From: Helicobacter aurati
GTDB taxonomy: Bacteria; Campylobacterota; Campylobacteria; Campylobacterales; Helicobacteraceae
DNA length: 64,000 nt
Assembly: GCF_003364265.1 (NCBI RefSeq)
Contig: NZ_NXLW01000001.1
Coordinates: 186,001 to 250,000, forward strand
Reading direction: 5' to 3'
The position numbers were made by a program, and so were the translations under genes. This document shows positions 56,481-64,000 of this stretch, in pieces. The notes below the pieces were generated by a model. It searched no databases and was not told the origin of the DNA. It saw only the letters and a list, made by a program, of their open reading frames with translations. Position 1 is the first letter of the stretch; each line of letters starts with the position of its first letter.

Positions 56481-57461
56481 ATGCGCGACATTTTTATTTT
56501 TGGCGGTGGTGCTTGGGGGATGGCTTTAGCCTCTTGTCTTTCATTAAAAAACAGGGTATTCATTTTATCCCGAAGAAATCTTAATTTGCAAAATTATGCA
56601 AGTACCCACACTCCTAAGCATTTTCCTCTACAGCTTCAATATCGTGACCTGCTAAATGTGTATCATGAGGCAAATAATCCCCTATGTATTATTGCTATCG
56701 CAAGTGCATTTTTGCGTGAGTTTCTGCATAACGACACACTTTTACATAGCCTTAAACATAAAGTACAAATTCTGGCTGCGAGCAAAGGAATAGAACGTGA
56801 AAGTGGTGCTTTTGTAAGTGATATTTTAGAAGAGTATTTTTTAAAAGAAAATTTATGCTATCTTGCTGGACCAAGCTTTGCAAAAGAAGTAGAAGCAGGG
56901 TTGCCTTGCGCACTAGTTATCCATTCACACAATACTACTCTTGCTGAACAATATGCGACTTGTTTTCCTGATTTTATAAAGATTTATATACAAAATGATA
57001 TTATAGGTGCTGAAATTGCAGGTGCTTATAAAAACGTCATTGCAATTGCTGGTGGAATCTGTGACGGCTTACAACTAGGCAATAATGCCAAAGCTTCACT
57101 TTTGTCGCGTGGACTTGTTGAAATGACACGTTTTGGGCTATTTTTCAATGCCAAACAAGAAACATTTTTGGGACTCTCTGGAAGTGGTGATTTATTCCTC
57201 ACATCTAATTCTACAATGTCCCGTAATTATCGCGTAGGTCTAGCACTTGCAGCAGGAAAAAAGATTTCTGACATTCTAGAAGAACTAGGCGGAGTGGCTG
57301 AAGGAGTATATAGCGCAAAATCTATTACTCAAATTAGCTCTAAACATAATATTTACACTCCAATTGCCAATGAAGTACAAGCCATATTGGAAGGTGGGGA
57401 AGTTCGCACAAGCTTAATCAATCTACTACGAAGTCAAGGAAACAACAATGGTGTTCTCTAA
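56481..57461 (+). CDS. gpsA: Glycerol-3-phosphate dehydrogenase [NAD(P)+]
   Basis: A 326-residue GpsA making sn-glycerol-3-phosphate for phospholipids. The cofactor motif is IFGGGAWGMALASCL. Further motifs are ASKGIE, LAGPSFAKEVEAGLP, GAEIAGAYKNVIAIAGGICDGLQLGNNAKASLLSRGLVEM, and LSGSGDLFLTSNS. The catalytic Lys is in GAYKNV. Its end overlaps the next start. Confidence 0.96.
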   Translation: MRDIFIFGGGAWGMALASCLSLKNRVFILSRRNLNLQNYASTHTPKHFPLQLQYRDLLNVYHEANNPLCIIAIASAFLREFLHNDTLLHSLKHKVQILAASKGIERESGAFVSDILEEYFLKENLCYLAGPSFAKEVEAGLPCALVIHSHNTTLAEQYATCFPDFIKIYIQNDIIGAEIAGAYKNVIAIAGGICDGLQLGNNAKASLLSRGLVEMTRFGLFFNAKQETFLGLSGSGDLFLTSNSTMSRNYRVGLALAAGKKISDILEELGGVAEGVYSAKSITQISSKHNIYTPIANEVQAILEGGEVRTSLINLLRSQGNNNGVL

Positions 57462-58275
57462 AACTATAAGAAAATATCTTTTATTGCCATTAATAGATTC
57501 TAAAGAATCCATGCCAATATCACATAATAGAATCTTTTGTAAAAAACATAACCTTTTTTATTTATTCATTGTTTTTTTTTATTGTTGCGGATTCGCCCAA
57601 ACAAAAACGGTCGATTGGGGATATACAGACAAACTACCGCAAGAAAAATGGGGAAACAACCTCTTATACTTAGGCTGTCAGGAAGGTAACCAACAATCTC
57701 CCATTAATATTGTTTCAAAGCATGTTAAATCATCCCACAATAGCATAACATTGCATTATTTACCTGCCAAGGGTATTAATTTTAGCCTAGAACAATATAG
57801 CTTTCAAATCACCTATCCTCCAAATAATATTGCATTAGTTAATAATAAAAAATATCAATTGCAGTTTATTCGATTCAAAACTCCAGCCGAAAATACTATT
57901 GATTCTTTGCAAGCGATTATGGAGGCACAATTCTTTCATGAAGATTCTAAAGGAAATAAACTTATAATGTCTGTTTTATTTGTAGAAGGTCGATCTAACC
58001 CTCTACTCGAGATATTGACTAAAAATCTCCCTAAACAATCTGGTAAAGCCTATTTTCTAAGTAACATTGATATTAATCAATTACTGCCAAAAAATTTGCA
58101 ATCTTATCAATTTGATGGTTCTCTTACTACCCCTCCTTGTACACAAAACATCCGATGGATTGTACTTAAACACACTATGAGCGCAACAAGAAGTCAAGTT
58201 GACGCTATGCAAAATATTACAAAACCAAATGCTAGGCATCTACAAAACCTTGCCAATCGCTTGATTACAGAATAA
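57448..58275 (+). CDS. Alpha-carbonic-anhydrase-fold protein lacking all three zinc histidines
   Basis: A 275-residue exported protein with an uncleaved-looking N-terminal 33 residues then a hydrophobic signal (LFYLFIVFFYCCGFA). The fold is clear: GNQQSPINIV, the LGC...PPC disulfide pair (Cys77, Cys231) and SLTTPPC with the active-site Thr. Where active enzymes read QFHFH-x-PSEH/N and MEAH, this reads QFIRFKTPAEN and MEAQ. So the ligands His94, His96 and His119 (human numbering) are Arg142, Lys144 and Gln161. The gatekeeper Glu (Glu148) is kept. It should not bind catalytic zinc. ATG 57448 has AAGG eight bases before it and overlaps gpsA. A T9 run lies in the signal region. Confidence 0.85.
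   Translation: MVFSKTIRKYLLLPLIDSKESMPISHNRIFCKKHNLFYLFIVFFYCCGFAQTKTVDWGYTDKLPQEKWGNNLLYLGCQEGNQQSPINIVSKHVKSSHNSITLHYLPAKGINFSLEQYSFQITYPPNNIALVNNKKYQLQFIRFKTPAENTIDSLQAIMEAQFFHEDSKGNKLIMSVLFVEGRSNPLLEILTKNLPKQSGKAYFLSNIDINQLLPKNLQSYQFDGSLTTPPCTQNIRWIVLKHTMSATRSQVDAMQNITKPNARHLQNLANRLITE
57572..57580. repeat. T9 tract in the signal region of the carbonic-anhydrase-like gene
   Basis: Nine T in a row within the hydrophobic signal (coding IVFFY). Slippage by one base would shift the frame before the mature protein. It is a possible but weak switch. Confidence 0.4.
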
Positions 58276-58828
58276 TATCATCTTGCGTTTTACCTACTGT
58301 GATCAAACTATCTAAATTTATTTCGTTGAATCTAAGACTATCGAATCGCAACAATTAAAATCAGCAAACAAACCGTGTAGAAGACTGCATTGCTCATAGC
58401 TAATCCTTTCCCATACTTTATTAATTTTGAATTGGAATCTACCCATGTCTTTTATTGCTCTATTGAGTATCATGATTCCAGAGTCAGATAAAAACCGTCA
58501 TAGCACATAATCAATGTAGAATTAGCATGTAACCATATTTCACTAACGATACATTGACGGGCTAATTCTTTGGTGTTTTACGAAAGTCCGTATTTTCATT
58601 GGAGCATAAGTAATTGAAACAAAGGGTAAAGATTCTACAAACCACAAAACTAAGGAGGAAATTACATTGCGCCAACAACAATAAACGAATCGCTGAATGC
58701 CTCACCCATAAATTTTCGGCTGTAAGAAGAGCTTAATAGAAAATCTAATAACGTGAAACTCTCCTTATTGGTATTTGATTCTAAAAAGAGAAATTTATTA
58801 ATCAATTAATGTTTTTCGGCTTAGAGGC
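58276..58828. other. Gene-poor region between the carbonic-anhydrase-like gene and ddl
   Basis: 553 bases between convergent genes. It holds a possible 19-residue membrane peptide on the minus strand (58338-58397) and an isolated strong Shine-Dalgarno (AAGGAGG, 58652-58658) followed at normal distance by a TTG and only five codons. Nothing else was recognised. It may be the remains of lost genes or hold small RNAs. Confidence 0.5.
58338..58397 (-). CDS. Possible 19-residue hydrophobic membrane peptide
   Basis: The frame reads MSNAVFYTVCLLILIVAIR then TAG. AAAGGA lies seven bases before the ATG, good for this genome. The peptide is a single membrane helix with one C-terminal Arg, similar in form (not sequence) to type I toxin peptides and small respiratory-complex subunits. 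No other gene competes for the space. It is short enough to occur by chance. Confidence 0.35.
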   Translation of the reverse strand: MSNAVFYTVCLLILIVAIR

Positions 58829-59872
58829 TTATTTGCCTTTTGCTTGATGAATCTTGTCTATATAATGATAATTCGTTGCAATACTTTGTCTTATAGGCAA
58901 CGAGCCAGAGAGTCTTTCTATAACAGACCAAAAATCCTCAAAGAGATAGTTTGCCATGCTTCCGGGTACAGGGTTTATCTCATTAAGGTACAGCTTGTCA
59001 TTGCATACAAAGAAATCGCAACGTATAAGTGCCCCATCAAAGACGCTAGAATAAATTTTCTGAAAAGCACTTTTTATATCGTGCTGCAAATTTTGCGATA
59101 TTTGAGCACTCACAATTTTTTCTGTACGTGAAAAATCAAGATATTTATCATTAAAATCCAATAAATCCTTTTTGGTAGGTTCTTCGATAACAGACAAAAC
59201 AAATTGATTGTCAATTTTCGCCCCAGCAATATTGTATTCTTTAATCCCTCTTATAAAGGATTCAATAATCACTTCATTATCAAACTCATAGGCTACATCT
59301 AAAGCATATTCTAAATTTTTGACATCTTCCACAACACTTATGCCGATGGAACTACCCAAACGAACAGGTTTGATAATTACAGGAAATTCTTGAATATCAG
59401 GCAAACTCTCACCTCTTTTATGTAGGATAAAAGGGAGGGTAGATATACCCTGTCTGTTTGCATAAAGCTTTGTAAAATGCTTGTTGTAGCTTAAAACACT
59501 TGCTTCAAGACTTGGACCGATAAAAGGGATTCGAAAAAACTCAAACACCCCAGACAGCACACCATCTTCTCCATCTGCGCCATGTATGAGATTAAGCAAT
59601 ATGCCAATATCAAGCAACTTTTTCTTGCCTAACATGCCTTTGATATAGAATCCATTTTTACCAATTTCTAAAGGCTGAGCCTTAGAATACGCGCCCGAAC
59701 TAAAATATTTCGATCGCATATCATTGAGTTCAATCAAATAAAAATTGTGGGTAGAATCTAAAAAAATATAATATTTAATTTTTGTCTCTAGTTTTTGAGA
59801 TAAAGCTATTGCGCTAACAACGCTAATCTCATGCTCATAACTCATACCTCCAAATATCATACTTATTCTCAA
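58829..59872 (-). CDS. ddl: D-alanine--D-alanine ligase
   Basis: A 347-residue ATP-grasp ligase of peptidoglycan synthesis. The TTG start (59872) has AAGGAAATGTA before it and gives MRISMIFGGMSYEHEISVVSAI, which aligns with the usual N-terminus; the first ATG (59860) would cut the first strand. HGADGEDGVLSGVFEFFRIPFIGP, FPVIIKPVRLGSSIGISV, VIIESFIRG, and YLNEINPVPGSMANYLF are family motifs. Confidence 0.95.
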   Translation of the reverse strand: MRISMIFGGMSYEHEISVVSAIALSQKLETKIKYYIFLDSTHNFYLIELNDMRSKYFSSGAYSKAQPLEIGKNGFYIKGMLGKKKLLDIGILLNLIHGADGEDGVLSGVFEFFRIPFIGPSLEASVLSYNKHFTKLYANRQGISTLPFILHKRGESLPDIQEFPVIIKPVRLGSSIGISVVEDVKNLEYALDVAYEFDNEVIIESFIRGIKEYNIAGAKIDNQFVLSVIEEPTKKDLLDFNDKYLDFSRTEKIVSAQISQNLQHDIKSAFQKIYSSVFDGALIRCDFFVCNDKLYLNEINPVPGSMANYLFEDFWSVIERLSGSLPIRQSIATNYHYIDKIHQAKGK

Positions 59873-60099
59873 TACATTTCCTTTTTGAAAAATTATTCAG
59901 TATTGTACTATACAATGAAAAATACTTTGCTTAAAACACCTTACGCAGTAAATGGAGAACAATGACGGTATTGCAACAAGAATGAATTAGTCTTTTGGAT
60001 CTTCAAAAGGCTATTAATGCAGTAATATTCTTTCTCTAAATGACAAGAGGCAATATCTCAATTGCATTTCAAAAGAGATTCTATATCAAAGGATAGTTA

Positions 60100-60666
60100 A
60101 TGGCAGACAAAAAACCAGAGCAAATTCTCTCGCAATATTTAGATTTTTTCTTTCAATCTATTGGGGAAAATCCCCAACGTGAAGGATTAAAGGAAACTAG
60201 CAGACGACTTATAGAAAGTAATGCGTTTTTATATAGCGGTTATGCAAAAAACCCTAACGATATATTGGATTCTCTCTTTAGTGAAGGTGCTTGTGATGAA
60301 ATGGTAATTGTTAAACATATAGAATTTTATTCTATGTGTGAGCATCATTTTTTGCCTTTCTTCGGAGAAATTTCTATCGGATATATCCCAGATAAAAAGG
60401 TGGTCGGCTTATCAAATATATCAGAGCTTGTAGAAGTTTTTGCAAGAAGATTGCAGATTCAAGAGAATCTAACAACACAAATCGCCGATACGATTATGCA
60501 AGTACTCAAGCCCAAAGGCACAATGGTAGTATGCGAAGCACTACATTTATGTATGGCAATGAGAGGAGTAGAGAAACAAAAAGCACGTGTTATTACTTCT
60601 GCTGTAAGGGGACTCTTTAAAAAAGATTCTCGCACAAGAATGGAATTTATGCAACTTATCAAATAA
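60100..60666 (+). CDS. folE: GTP cyclohydrolase I
   Basis: A 188-residue FolE, first step of folate synthesis. The zinc ligands are in EFYSMCEHHFLPFFGE (Cys, His) and EALHLCMAMRGV (Cys). GLSNISELVEVFARRLQIQENLTTQIAD and the C-terminal RTRMEFMQLI complete the family. The upstream gap (about 227 bases) shows nothing else. Confidence 0.96.
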   Translation: MADKKPEQILSQYLDFFFQSIGENPQREGLKETSRRLIESNAFLYSGYAKNPNDILDSLFSEGACDEMVIVKHIEFYSMCEHHFLPFFGEISIGYIPDKKVVGLSNISELVEVFARRLQIQENLTTQIADTIMQVLKPKGTMVVCEALHLCMAMRGVEKQKARVITSAVRGLFKKDSRTRMEFMQLIK

Positions 60667-60695
60667 GCACATTATAGAATTAATTCCCTACCTTA

Positions 60696-61097
60696 TCACT
60701 CACGTAATGTCTCATAAAAATTCTCTAACCACTCTTTCGTGATTCCATATTGCTGTTTAGCTTTATCACTCATTGTACCGACTTTCGTTTTAATACCTTG
60801 GAGTATTTCTTTTTCATATCTTTTTAAATCATCTAGCTTCATGTTTTTTGTATTTTCTTTGTAGCTTCTCTCTAGTTTCTCAATAAAATCTTTTCTTGCT
60901 TTTTCTTGCATTGCATTCGCTCGTTTTTTAATTTCAAGTGCAAATTCCACAGCATCATTGCCTATCATTGTTCCAGCCTCTTTAATCAGCTCTTGATTGT
61001 TTTTCTTGCTAAAATCAATACCATAGCTATTTGTCATAAATAGTGTATATAACAATCCTGCAAATAAAATTTGTATAATTTGTTGTTTTCTTGTCAT
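60696..61097 (-). CDS. Secreted DUF1104-like protein
   Basis: A 133-residue protein from ATG 61097 (AAGGATTGTAGA before it). A signal peptide ends near SYG; the mature part starts IDFSKKNNQELIKEAG and is highly charged and helical. This resembles the DUF1104 family, found mainly in Helicobacter. Function is unknown. It is the last of three small exported proteins on the same strand. Confidence 0.65.
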   Translation of the reverse strand: MTRKQQIIQILFAGLLYTLFMTNSYGIDFSKKNNQELIKEAGTMIGNDAVEFALEIKKRANAMQEKARKDFIEKLERSYKENTKNMKLDDLKRYEKEILQGIKTKVGTMSDKAKQQYGITKEWLENFYETLRE

Positions 61098-61158
61098 TCT
61101 ACAATCCTTAAAATATTTCTCAAACACTAAAAATTTTTGCTCTTATCATAATTGGAAC

Positions 61159-61557
61159 TTAAAAAACTTCAAAACGTATAAAAGTACCTTTAGGATCAAA
61201 AAACATCAGAACTCGTGGCAATGTGGTCGTATCTGGAAGTTCTAACTTAAAAGCTTCATAAATAGACTCTAATCCTATTTTTTGACATTCATAAAGCCAT
61301 GTTGCACCGCTTTTACTGCACTCTTTATAAAAAATCATAGGATACTCTTGTTTAGATTCTATCGTAGAATCTCTATTGCAAAATAAAGGCTTTTTTGAAT
61401 CCGTCAAAAGTTCTTTATCAGACTCTTGGTTATCACAGTCATATTTTAAAGGTAATCCAACACTACTAAACCCAACAATTGGTTGATAACACCCAATAAA
61501 AAATAGAGAGCTTATCATCATGCAGCACCAAACTAACGAGGAAAAATATCTTGCCAT
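61159..61557 (-). CDS. Putative lipoprotein, unknown function
   Basis: A 132-residue protein with a hydrophobic N-terminus and lipobox FFIGC (Cys near residue 23). The mature part holds four more cysteines (DCDN, LFCNR, KECS, YECQ), suggesting disulfides. After the lipid Cys is YQPIVGFSSVGLPLKY. It starts 9 bases after the preceding lipoprotein gene. I recognise no family. Confidence 0.7.
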   Translation of the reverse strand: MARYFSSLVWCCMMISSLFFIGCYQPIVGFSSVGLPLKYDCDNQESDKELLTDSKKPLFCNRDSTIESKQEYPMIFYKECSKSGATWLYECQKIGLESIYEAFKLELPDTTTLPRVLMFFDPKGTFIRFEVF

Positions 61558-61566
61558 GTTCTTATC

Positions 61567-61935
61567 TTAGTGGTTTTTGCCCTCAATAGATTCTGCCCTC
61601 AACTCCCCTAACAATAAACATGTCTGTCCATAAATATGAGCAATACTCCAACTTCTTTGCCAAATCACTACGTTATGAAAGACATTTTTGTTGCTGTTTT
61701 GTCTAGCAACTTTTAGGAGATTCTCTAAAGTAAGAAAGTCGTAATTTCTTTGTCGTGTAAAAATCGAGAAATACTTGCATAGTCTTGCAATTTCATGGCG
61801 CGGTTTCTTAGGCAGCTCTTGGGAAATAGACATGGGCTTATAGAAACCTATACTTCCTAAGGCAATAACTTCTTTCGTAGTACAAGCAGATAAAAAAACC
61901 ATTGGAACAAAAAATGAGAGCAAAAATACAAACAT
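61567..61935 (-). CDS. Putative lipoprotein, unknown function
   Basis: A 122-residue protein from ATG 61935, or TTG 61941 two codons earlier. Lipobox FLSAC is near residue 18, followed by TTKEVIALGSIGFYKP, a G-S-x-G turn also seen in the next lipoprotein. The rest is basic with aromatic residues (IWQRSWSIAHIYGQTC). It follows metB by 41 bases on the same strand, so the two lipoproteins and the DUF1104-like gene may share its transcript. Confidence 0.7.
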   Translation of the reverse strand: MFVFLLSFFVPMVFLSACTTKEVIALGSIGFYKPMSISQELPKKPRHEIARLCKYFSIFTRQRNYDFLTLENLLKVARQNSNKNVFHNVVIWQRSWSIAHIYGQTCLLLGELRAESIEGKNH

Positions 61936-61976
61936 TTTCAAAATTGTTTCTCTTTATTGAAGCAGAATAGAATCTA

Positions 61977-63161
61977 TTAAAATGATTGTAGGGCGTTAGC
62001 AAGTGCTCTTTTCAAATCCTCCGCATTCTCAAGTCCTACACTTAACCGTAAAAGATTCTGTGTAATATTCATTTGCTTCTTCACTTCAGCAGCAACGCTT
62101 CCATGACTCATATAATAGGGGGCACCATAGAGACTTTCCACTCCGCCTAAACTTTCTGCAAGAGTGAATAACTCTAAATGTTTAGCAAAAGTCTTCATTT
62201 GTTCATAATTAGCTTTAATATATACGGCCACAACTCCACCAAAGCCATGTTGCATTTGCCTCTTTGCTAATTCATATTGTGGAAAACTCTTAAGACCTGG
62301 GTAAAGCACCTTTTCTACTTTTGAATGAGATTCCAAAAAATGCGCAATTTCGAGGGCATTATCACAATGTTTTTGCATACGTAGCCCAAGAGTTTTTATT
62401 CCACGTAAGTTAAGATAAGAATCCATAGGAGAAAGAACCATACCTGTGGAATTACTTACAAAACGTAACTTCTCATATAACGTCTCTTCATTAACGCATA
62501 CTGCTCCTGCAATACTATCACTATGTCCGTTAATATATTTTGTCATGCTATGCGCAACAATATCAATGCCCAAATCAAGCGGTTTTTGAATATAGGGCGT
62601 AGCAAAAGTATTATCGATAACACTAAGAATTTTATGTTTCTTAGCGAAATCTGCTAAAGCTTGTATATCACAGAGAGTCAAAAAAGGATTGGTTGGTGTC
62701 TCTGCCCAAATCATTTTAACAGATGGATTATAGTATTGCTCAAGGCTGGCAATATCACGCATATCAACAAAACGTGTAGTGATTCCAAAACTATCAAAAA
62801 CCTGTGAAAGTAGTCTCCGAGTTCCACCATAAATATCATCAAAACACAGGATACAATCCCCTGCTTTGAGATAACTCAATACAACTGCGACTTCTGCTGC
62901 CTGTCCACTTGCATAGCATATCGCATGTTTAGCGTTCTCGAGACTCGCAAGCTTAGATTCCATAACTTCACGCGTAGGGTTTGAAAGTCTTGAATATCCA
63001 TGCCCCAAACACGTGCTTTCATAATCTGGTTTAGCAAAAGTACTGCTAAAGTGTATGGGCGCAACAACATCGGCACTAATGTGTCCGCTAATATCGGGCT
63101 TCTCATCAACATGAATTGCGTTTGTCTCAAAATGTGTGTCAAACTTTGGTTTAAACTGCAT
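61977..63161 (-). CDS. metB: Cystathionine gamma-synthase / lyase family PLP enzyme (MetB-like)
   Basis: A 394-residue Cys/Met-metabolism PLP enzyme. YSRLSNPTREVMESKLASLE, YASGQAAEV, DDIYGGTRRLL, WAETPTNPFLTLCDI, VIDNTFATPYIQKPLDLGIDIVAHSMTKYINGHSD (PLP Lys in SMTKY) and LAESLGGVESL are visible. Synthase, gamma-lyase and beta-lyase cannot be told apart by eye. It follows trpA by 62 bases. Confidence 0.88.
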   Translation of the reverse strand: MQFKPKFDTHFETNAIHVDEKPDISGHISADVVAPIHFSSTFAKPDYESTCLGHGYSRLSNPTREVMESKLASLENAKHAICYASGQAAEVAVVLSYLKAGDCILCFDDIYGGTRRLLSQVFDSFGITTRFVDMRDIASLEQYYNPSVKMIWAETPTNPFLTLCDIQALADFAKKHKILSVIDNTFATPYIQKPLDLGIDIVAHSMTKYINGHSDSIAGAVCVNEETLYEKLRFVSNSTGMVLSPMDSYLNLRGIKTLGLRMQKHCDNALEIAHFLESHSKVEKVLYPGLKSFPQYELAKRQMQHGFGGVVAVYIKANYEQMKTFAKHLELFTLAESLGGVESLYGAPYYMSHGSVAAEVKKQMNITQNLLRLSVGLENAEDLKRALANALQSF

Positions 63162-63186
63162 ACAATTTCCTTAACATAATATCTAA

Positions 63187-63208
63187 CAATAATAAAACAA
63201 TAATAAAA
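63187..63208. repeat. Tandem 11-base repeat in the metB upstream gap
   Basis: CAATAATAAAA occurs twice head to tail in the short space between trpA and metB. On the metB strand it reads TTTTATTATTG twice. It could be a paired binding site or simply AT-rich chance. Confidence 0.5.
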
Positions 63209-63223
63209 TTGTTTTTTAAAGAT

Positions 63224-63988
63224 TCAGTAATCAAGTAGTTTCTGCGTTGCCTCCTGCAATGTAGAAACCAAATCACTAGAATCTAAATTTTCATTAATAA
63301 CTCGGACAAAATAACTTCCTGCAACCACGCCATACACCTTGCCCGCTAACATTTGCAACTGACTAGAATCATTGATGCCAAAGCCTATCATAATATGCTT
63401 GGATTCTGAAAGACAAATCTCATTTGCCTCGTGTATATAATGTAACAATTCCTCACTTATTGTCGTTTGATTACCAGTAATACCATTTCTTGCAACGGCA
63501 TAAATAAAAGGCGAACGGGTATATTTGGCAATGCTCTTTATTCGTCTTGATGGAGTAAGTGGAGTAATCAACTCAATGAAATAAATCCCTTCTTGCAAGC
63601 ATATTTGACGCAATCCAAAATCGTCCTGATCAAAACAAAAATCTGGAACAATCAAGCCATAAGCACCACACTCTTTCAATTCTTTTACAAATTCTGATAT
63701 TCCATACTGAAAAATAATATTCGCATACGTCATAGCAAGAACATGCTTCGACGTATTTTTCACAAGAGTTTTAATAATGAGAAAGCCATCTTTAGGCTGA
63801 AAATGGTGCTTAATGCTATAATCACTTGCCTCTTGAATAAGGACGCCATCGGCATTACCATCAGAGAAAGGGAATTGCACTTCAAGGAAATTTGCACCGC
63901 CTCTGCAAATGCCTGTACCTGCACATAAACAAGTTTTTATATCAGGATAACCAGCAACAATATGTCCCATGAGTTCTAATTTTTGCAT
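63224..63988 (-). CDS. trpA: Tryptophan synthase alpha chain
   Basis: A 254-residue TIM barrel that splits indole-3-glycerol phosphate and passes indole to TrpB. GHIVAGYPDIKTCL, ANFLEVQFPFSDGNADGVLIQEA (catalytic Glu and Asp kept), MTYANIIFQYG, GLIVPDFCF, YAVARNGITGN and IGFGINDSSQLQML are family parts. The PFSDGNADGV form, where most enzymes have PFSDP-ADGP, resembles the variant TrpA found in some epsilonproteobacteria. trpB would lie beyond the right edge if present. Confidence 0.88.
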   Translation of the reverse strand: MQKLELMGHIVAGYPDIKTCLCAGTGICRGGANFLEVQFPFSDGNADGVLIQEASDYSIKHHFQPKDGFLIIKTLVKNTSKHVLAMTYANIIFQYGISEFVKELKECGAYGLIVPDFCFDQDDFGLRQICLQEGIYFIELITPLTPSRRIKSIAKYTRSPFIYAVARNGITGNQTTISEELLHYIHEANEICLSESKHIMIGFGINDSSQLQMLAGKVYGVVAGSYFVRVINENLDSSDLVSTLQEATQKLLDY

Positions 63989-64000
63989 ATATTTAAACCT

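Noticed and set aside
1-64000. CRISPR array, insertion sequence, prophage or restriction-modification island
   Set aside because: No spaced direct repeats, transposase, integrase, phage structural or methylase/endonuclease genes were seen anywhere in the window.

Overview
The window is chromosomal DNA of an AT-rich epsilonproteobacterium, most likely an enterohepatic-type Helicobacter. Evidence for this is the fabZ-lpxA-clpX-mreB run, a CrdA/CrdB-like copper-efflux pair, a NapA-type Dps, a FlgS-like flagellar kinase, a DUF3373 outer-membrane protein, a DUF1104-like secreted protein and generally low GC. I see no insertion sequence, prophage, CRISPR array or rRNA. One tRNA (anticodon CAT) is present. 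Almost everything is dense housekeeping and metabolic sequence with short intergenic gaps, so the interest lies in individual odd genes and in the gaps rather than in a mobile island.

Layout. 1-7.5 kb: copper efflux (crdB fragment, crdA), rimO, a degenerate uracil-DNA-glycosylase-like Fe-S protein, an FkbM methyltransferase, an aldo/keto reductase, a flavodoxin-fold oxidoreductase coupled to an exported metallo-beta-lactamase-fold protein, and rplS. 7.7-9.7 kb: an asparagine-synthase-type amidotransferase carrying an in-frame run of 14 G, a very likely phase-variation switch. 9.7-15.1 kb: a gene-free gap holding a small copy of mreB sequence, then mreB, clpX, lpxA, fabZ and cdsA on the minus strand. 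15.2-21.5 kb: mnmG, a FlgJ-like rod protein, an RDD membrane protein, hemD, mrp and rlmN. 21.7-28.2 kb: a TonB-dependent receptor behind Fur-box-like palindromes, a chemoreceptor, a small secreted protein and a DUF3373 outer-membrane protein. 28.4-35.4 kb: an M23 peptidase, an MFS/NTT-like transporter, acetate symporter genes (actP plus DUF485), a tRNA-methyltransferase-like gene and ribD. 35.6-41.9 kb: a double-ATPase peptide ABC protein, an NYN-like protein, UspA, an SDR, PgeF, an amino-acid binding lipoprotein and Ogt.

42-53.5 kb: fumC, leuA, rplY, then the minus-strand cluster topA-panD-ybaB-PDZ protein-flgS, then rodA. 53.6-58.3 kb: tRNA, a very short Fur-family regulator, dxr, dps, an FtsL-like small protein, gpsA and an alpha-carbonic-anhydrase-fold protein that has lost all three zinc-binding histidines. 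58.3-64 kb: a gene-poor stretch with a possible 19-residue membrane peptide, ddl, folE, three small exported proteins, a metB-type gene and trpA.

The best candidates for something undescribed are: the zinc-ligand-less carbonic anhydrase; the poly-G-switched amidotransferase; the miniature Fur-family regulator with perfect palindromes at its own promoter and in front of dps; a 15-bp-arm palindrome just upstream of the fumC start; and the flgS A9 tract. All functions are inferred from sequence features recognised by eye; no database search was run.
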